Below, one piece after another: positions 31,417 through 37,569 of a stretch of DNA of 37,569 nucleotides; the stretch's first letter is position 1, and each line of letters opens with the position of its first letter. A program made the position numbers and the translations under genes. The notes under the pieces were generated by a model. The model was not told the origin of the DNA. It saw nothing but the letters and a program-made list of their open reading frames with translations, and made no database searches. This DNA comes from Spirogloea muscicola (lineage: Eukaryota > Streptophyta > Zygnematophyceae > Spirogloeales > Spirogloeaceae): positions 858,666-896,234 of the forward strand of contig WELB01000036.1 of NCBI GenBank assembly GCA_009602725.1. The letters run 5' to 3'.

Positions 31417-34400
31417 TCAAAGTATCCTGTTCCGGATGTCCTCGAGCTTCTTCAGGATCTCGCCGGGCGTCCGGTCCAGCTCCTCTGCAATCTTCTTCTG
31501 CATGTCCATTGGCAGCGAGGGGAACTGCTCACACAGGTCCCCATCAATGACGTCCTGCAGAGTGATCCAAAGAGCAGCCCATGTGTTTGGTAAGAACAAG
31601 CAGCAGCAGCCCTGCAGCCCAAGTCGGCCAGTCAGGTCTTTTAGTCCATCACGATAGATACCCATGGATTTGATTTTGCCAATGACAACAACAGGGTGCA
31701 AGGATAGCCATTCTTTTCAACAGGTGCAAGAGCGGGCATACTTAGCCAGCGCACCTTAACAGGAAAGTAGGCCGAGCGGTAAGAGATGTGGTCGCGACCG
31801 CAGAGGGGTGGGTTCTCCTGCCGCAAATGCATCTCAAGGTGCGAGAAGAAGTCCACATCCTCGCGCGATGAAAATGGCAGCATCGCGCCGAGGCTACCCA
31901 TCATGGTGCCATAGATCAGTGACTCCCCGCCGCCAGGGATGAGCGCCGCCCTCTGCGGATGTCAATCATGCCATAAGCAGTACTCCAAATGTCTTGCAGG
32001 CAGCATCAATGACAAGCTAAACACCACTGACTTGGGAATGTCAGCCTCTGACCCAGCTCCTAAATGTCAGCTGCAGGCAGCTTCAGCACTGCACGCACCT
32101 GCATGCAAGTGACCACCTCGCCAACGTGGTATTGGATGATCTCCTCCACTTTATTTGGTGCGCCGTTGAGCCTCCCCTGCTCCCATTTGATCTTACCACC
32201 AGTGGGGTCCTCCTCGATCTCCTCTGACAGGTCTTGTGGCAAGCGCACAAAGTAGATGTTGCCAAACTTATCGGCGCCAGCCATGGTGTCAAAGTCGACA
32301 TGGAGTGCAGCAGTAAGCCATCGGGGGCTGACATCGTCTGCAAATATGTACAACTGGTTCTCGTCCCGCCGATACTTCACGTAGTGAAATGACTGACCAG
32401 ACAGGCAAAATTGGTCTCGTCAGAGATGCCAGCGCTCCTGCTTTCATCGACATTAGCTTACATAGCCCAGCTAGTCCTGGCCTTCAGCAATCAATGCATA
32501 AAAGGTTGCTGTAGAGATCAAAACAGCATAATCTTCCATCAAGCTGCACACACGAAGCTCCGATGATTGCAGATTACCTCTTGCAAGTCTCCAACATAAA
32601 TGCGGTCGCCATATGTGGTGATGGATGTGATGGTGCTAGGAAAGTTCTTATTCTCGCACTTGCGCAGGAGCTTGCGCTTGCCCAGGTCATAGATGCGAAG
32701 CACCGGCCCCAGGCCCACTAGCAGGCGCCCCTGCACCACCCCATGCAAGTAGCTGCATAACTGGTGAGGATATCAATCTCACAGACACAGGAAGCACAGA
32801 GTAAGTCAGGCTGGCAGGCAGAAAACCTGCTATTTAGCTAGAAAAGGTCTAGAAGTTGCCAGATGTGGAGATTATCGCTGACAAAATTGCCAGATGAATG
32901 CCAGCTCAGGTCACCTGGAAAGCTCGCAAAGCCGTCGGGGGGTGAGGTCCGTCCACAGGGGTCTTATGAACAAGTTCCAGTTCTGCACCATCGTTGACAA
33001 ACTTGTACATGTGGATGAACCCGCCGGAGCCTGCACGCTTGGGCCAGAACTGGAGGTCCTTGCCCGTTCCGACCGCCACGAGCGTGCCAAGTTCCTTATC
33101 CGCAGCGAACTGCACGGTGGCGATGCTGAAGGCGGCCTCATTGTCCTGCAGCTCCAGCAGGCACGTCGTGGCGCCCTCCACGGGGTCCACGACACGCACG
33201 CACGATGCCCACTTGCCCGACTCGGCACGCGGATACCCGTACTGCTCCTCCGGCAGCGGGTCCTCGTCCTCCTCAGCCAACTCCTCGTCTGGCTCTTGCT
33301 TGGGCACCGCCGCGGCATGGTCACCGTTCTCCAGGTGGTCTACGTCCATCTTCTTCCTGCCTGCTTCAACGGAGAGGGACGACAGGGACACGTGTGAGAT
33401 CAATATCAAGATGCTTCATTGGGCGCCACGTGTTGATCAAGAAGCTGTCAGAGGCTGCAGCTACAGATACAACCTGACACCTGCTACTGCTGCATCGTAG
33501 GAACATGGCTAGAAGCGATTCTCAGACCAGTGGTCCAATGAGTTCCAATTTGACAGTCGGAATCAATGTGCATTAGGTGATATGTGGAATCAGAGGGGCT
33601 CGGCCAAGCAGCCACCTCGAGCCAAGCCGTGGGCCTCGATGGCCTCCTGGCGCAGCACCTCGCGCTCAGCGGCGGAGAATGAATTCGTGTCGGCCTCAAT
33701 GACAATCAGCGCCTTGCGAGATGGGTGCAGCACCATGCGGCGGGGCGTGTAGCGCAGCGGGATGGCGGTCTGGTTGAACGCGTCGCCCAGGCGCTCGACC
33801 GCAAACACGCGCAGGGCGTCGCCGGCAACTGCCACGACGCCCTCGGGGCACTGCTCGCTCGCAAACGGTGCCGCATGCTCCAGCGCCTCATACGACAGGG
33901 GCGTGAGCTGGAAGTGGCCCTGCCACCAGTATCCGAGCCACGGCCGAGAGCTCAAGCACAGCATTGCCTGCCGCCCCCGCACAGCCACTGCAAACAGTTT
34001 CGGGGCTCGCAGCCCCAGGAAGCGCGTCCGCGTGTCTGCATAGCCAATGTCAGCTTGTCATGTCAACATACAGATGCTATACATATCAGCTGAGATCGAA
34101 CCAACAGAGACTACTCAGCCCACTTGTAGACATACATTCTGTGGACTACGACTTCATAAGTTGCCGACACAAATATTCTTGATCCGCACAAGTGCATGTG
34201 CAAGAGGCAACATGCTCCAGCCTGAAGCTTCCAGCTGGCTGCATACCTGAGAGCTGACCGGTGACCATGTCCACCTCCGTGCGCAGCAGCACGCCATTCT
34301 GCAGGCCCGCATTGAGGAACACAGAAGGCGGCGCCGCCGACACTGCCTCCGCGCCGGCGCTGCCGCCTTCCTCGTCACCTCCCGCTGACGCGCCCGTGTG

Positions 34401-37400
34401 GAGAAGCAGCAGGGATTCGGGTGGTGACGAAAGCGCCTGCACGCTGAGGACTTGCATGCAGTCGTCTGGGTCCAGTGACAGGATGCGGACTGTGCTGTCA
34501 TACGACCCGACGGCCAGGAAACGCGAGCGCTGCCGGCCCTCGGGCACGGGCGCGATGTCCAGGCATGCCACGTCGCCCGCCATCTCCTTCTTCTCAATCT
34601 CTTGGAGCTGCATCCCGTCGAATGAACGGCCAGTCACGCCAATCAGAGCATGCTTATATACAGCTTATGCTGCTCAGGTGAAGTGCTTGAGCCAGCAAAT
34701 GAGGGCCGACTATAAGGTAGGCGTTAAGCATATCTGCTGGAGTTCTTGCAACACATTATGTTGCTCACACCAAGCATGTGAGCCAAGGGCGCACAATGAG
34801 GATGACAGTTGACAGGGTCTCCAGGCATCGGGCTGTTTTCGAGGCATAGGCTACAGTGCTGGGTCGACGTACAGGCAAAGCGAGGGGAGGAGGGCACAGC
34901 CAGCTCGAACCTGGCCCTGAATGTCCATCTCGAAGTAGATGAGCTCACCACCCGTAAGCGCAATGACGACCTGCATGCGGTTGCATCCGACTTTGGATAT
35001 GGTCTTGCGGCCGGGCGTCTTCCATTCGTTGATGCGCCGGTCTGCACGGATGTGCCGGATGCCGCCCGGGTGCACCTGGCCACTTGGCAGCAGCAATATC
35101 AGTGACGACCAGGTTTTAAGCGTAACGTACGACTAGGGGCAAGAGGCCTCAAAGTGCGCAAGAGTGCCTTGCAAAATTTTGCCAATTTGGAAAGTCAAGA
35201 TCAACAGAAGGCAGTGCACTTATCAGTCGCAACAAGGACCACTGCAAGTATATGCAGTAGTCAAGCATTTGTAGTCATAGACTCAACGCTTGTAGTGACT
35301 TGCCGTTATCAGAGCAGTCATCAAAGCACTCATCAAAGGTGTAGCCGAGATATTATTGATGAGCAAGCGCGACAGGCAGCGGCGGCGGCAGAAGGAGCAC
35401 ACCTGCATGAGGGAGTCCTCGCCAAGGAGGGAGGCAGTGAGGGAAGGGGTGGTGTCCAGGAAGCCGCTGTCGCTCACTTCCTCCACAGTCTCGCCAATGG
35501 ACAGTACCAGTGTCGCATTGACAAATGAGACCACGATGTAGGCGTCGTACTCGTCCGCCGCCGCCCGCTTCACCGTCCATACCGCAGTCGGCACACCGGG
35601 CAGCTGAAGGCACAGCTCCAGGACAGACCATAAGCTCAAGGACGTAGCTGTTCACTTTGATACGATGGCCTGTGGTTAGGTGGAGAATTCGAAATCAGCA
35701 CTAGAATACATGTCTCAGGTGGATGAAAGGGGGCGAGGAAGGAAGAGGTGATACTTGTAAACATATTAAGAGAGAGGACAAGTTCCAATTGAGCAAACCT
35801 GAGAGACGGCCATCTCGGTGACTGCGAGGCCCGGGCGCAGGACGCGGAGGCTCGAGCGCGGCCCGCGGCCGCAGAGAGCGTAGAGCTGCGGCGTCTCCTC
35901 CTCATACAGGTTGGCAACCACCATGTCCAGCATCGGCATCAGGCTCTCCACCTCGTCCACCTGCACCAGGTTGCGCAGCCGCCGTGGGTGGAAGAACACC
36001 GGCGCGAAGCCCTCCTCCGTCTCCTCGAGCGTCGCCGACGACGACTCCACCTCGGCATCTTGCCCCAGGCCCTGGAACTGGTACAGCCCGTGGTTCCCAA
36101 ACTCCGAAGCGGCGAAGAGGAAACCCGTCTTGAGAACACACATGGCTGACGTCACGGGGATGGTGTCAAAGTACTTGATCTGCACGAGCGAGCAGGGCAG
36201 ACACCTCAGCGTCGTGCTCAAATGTAATCAACGACGTACTGACTCACAGTGGTGCGGCTTGACGGCAGGCGGGCTTCGGCGGCAGCTTGGGCTGCCACTT
36301 CTTGGGCAGGAGAGGGGAGGACCAGAGAAGGGCAAAAGGGGCTGCCCCAAACGTGCCTTGAGCTCGGTGACCTGGTCCTCCTGCTTGTTGTGCACAAGCT
36401 CCACCTTGAAAATATCGCCATACTCCGTCTGTACCAAGGCCGCAGGCAACAGTCAGTGCCACAAGCGTGTCCAGCGCCATGAGGACAGCCACCAGATACG
36501 GCACAGTGCTAGAAAGGAAAGAGGACAGAAGGCACTGACCTGTAGGAGGAAGAAGTAGAGGGACTTCTGCCGGTGCGTGGCGGCGGAGACGACGAGCACG
36601 CCGCGGTCGGCAGGCAAGTCGGCGCGGCGGGGGATGACGGCCCGCACGTCCGGGTGGCCCTGGTTCTTGTACAGCACGAAGTTCTCGGCGCAGACGAGCA
36701 CGCCCGAGGGCCCGTCGCTGCCGCCGGGCACGGCGACGAGGAGGTTGGCGCCGTTGTCCACGGCCTCGCTCCACTTGCGCACGACGTGGTTGAGGCCGAG
36801 GTCGAGCTCGTAGAAGGTGAGCTGCTTCTGGGCGTCGGCGGCGGCCTGGCCGGACGCGTCCTGGTCGGCGTCAGCGTAGTCCAGCTCGATGGCGGCGAAC
36901 ACGGGGTTGTCAAACCCGCGGTCCAGCGCGGCGAGCGAGTAGGTGAGCGTGTGCGAGCGGTGCGCCTCGAGCGGCGAGGAGATGGTGAGGCGGGCGGCGT
37001 TGTCGCGGTTCAGCACGTACACCAGCTTCTGCTTCTCCAGAGCGGCGGCCATGGCGGCGCGGCCCTTAGGGTCGACGGCCAGGAGCTGCCCGGGCACGAT
37101 GCGGCGGGCGCCGGACTTGCCGAACGTCTCGGCGTGGACGCGCTCGAGGGCGTTGCGCTCGCGGACGTACTCCAGGATCACCAGGCGGCCCGAGTCGGAG
37201 CCGACGACCAGCAGGTCCTTGGCGGCGCCGGTGAGCCGGAACGGCGCCAGCGACCGCACCTCGCCGAACGCCTCCGCCTGCAGCACGCTCTGCACCTTGC
37301 CGCTGCCGTCGGGGCGCAGCAGCTCCAGCACCTTGCCGCGCGCCACCACCACCTCCACCTCCTTGGTGCCCCCGAAGTTGCCGTGCACCGCCACCGCCAC

Positions 37401-37439
37401 GCCCGTCGCCCGCTGCACCGTCAGACTGTACAGGTACAT
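31417..37439 (-). CDS. SF3B3: splicing factor 3B subunit 3 (SAP130/Rse1)
   Basis: SF3B3 is a beta-propeller scaffold of the SF3b complex of U2 snRNP, which recognises the intron branch site. Twelve exons (minus): 37439-36540, 36428-36357, 36179-35799, 35603-35403, 35075-34911, 34607-34247, 34035-33616, 33360-32915, 32730-32578, 32392-32099, 31952-31755, 31554-31417; all phases fit and give 1,242 residues against about 1,217 in human. N-terminal propeller [13 protein letters not shown]; then [113 protein letters not shown] and the C-terminal [20 protein letters not shown]. The start codon has a GCCACC-ATG context. Intron 2 starts with GC (AAG|GCACGT). Acidic insert near the end of the middle propeller ([17 protein letters not shown]). 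The homologues DDB1 and CPSF160 are excluded by the C-terminal motifs. Confidence 0.97.
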
Positions 37440-37445
37440 GGTGGC

Positions 37446-37569
<124 letters not shown>

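Noticed and set aside
32894-33500. Plus-strand open frames opposite SF3B3 as antisense genes
   Set aside because: They mirror the codon bias of the real minus-strand exon and have no recognisable domain.
31417-37439. DDB1 or CPSF160 instead of SF3B3
   Set aside because: These share the propeller fold, but the [14 protein letters not shown] and [18 protein letters not shown] blocks and the length are those of SF3B3.

Overview
This is nuclear DNA from a eukaryote, most likely a green alga; a trebouxiophyte is plausible but not proven. It is GC-rich. The genes are cut into many exons by short GT-AG introns, there is a Di19-type zinc-finger gene (a plant and green-algal family), and degenerate CCCTAAA/TTTAGGG telomere-type motifs occur at three places. 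Exons were assigned by hand from splice sites, phase continuity and recognised protein families; no alignment was run.

Layout on the + strand: a Di19-like protein (606-2414, 5 exons), a repeat-bearing spacer (2415-3980), tubulin folding cofactor D (3981-10504, at least 20 exons), a spacer (10505-12096), and a nine-transmembrane TM9SF/EMP70 protein (about 12097-15363, 8 recognised exons). On the - strand, COP9 signalosome subunit 3 (18561 down to 16189, 9 exons) is divergent from a taxilin-like coiled-coil gene (+ strand, to 22718), whose 5' end lies in an assembly gap (N 18927-19591). The last gene is SF3B3/SAP130 on the - strand (37439 down to 31417, 12 exons), complete to its start codon.

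Between the convergent ends of taxilin and SF3B3 lies an 8.7 kb block of decayed Ty3/gypsy-type LTR retrotransposons, all on the - strand. Element 1 (about 23090-28830) has gag with zinc knuckles, reverse transcriptase, RNase H, integrase and, unusually, a PHD-finger-like module as the last coding segment before the 3' LTR. Element 2 (about 28624-31220) is a related copy with most of pol deleted and a repeat-expanded gag; the two seem to share the LTR at 28624-28830. Two 91-bp direct repeats bracket the RT/RNase H part of element 1.

The cellular genes are unlinked housekeeping functions (tubulin folding, membrane trafficking, COP9 signalosome, splicing) and do not form a pathway cluster. The most unusual items are the PHD module on the integrase, the 91-bp repeats around RT/RH, the shared-LTR tandem, probable GC-AG introns, and a one-base frame break in TBCD. 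Poly-T runs beside the N gap and at the window end look like assembly artefacts.
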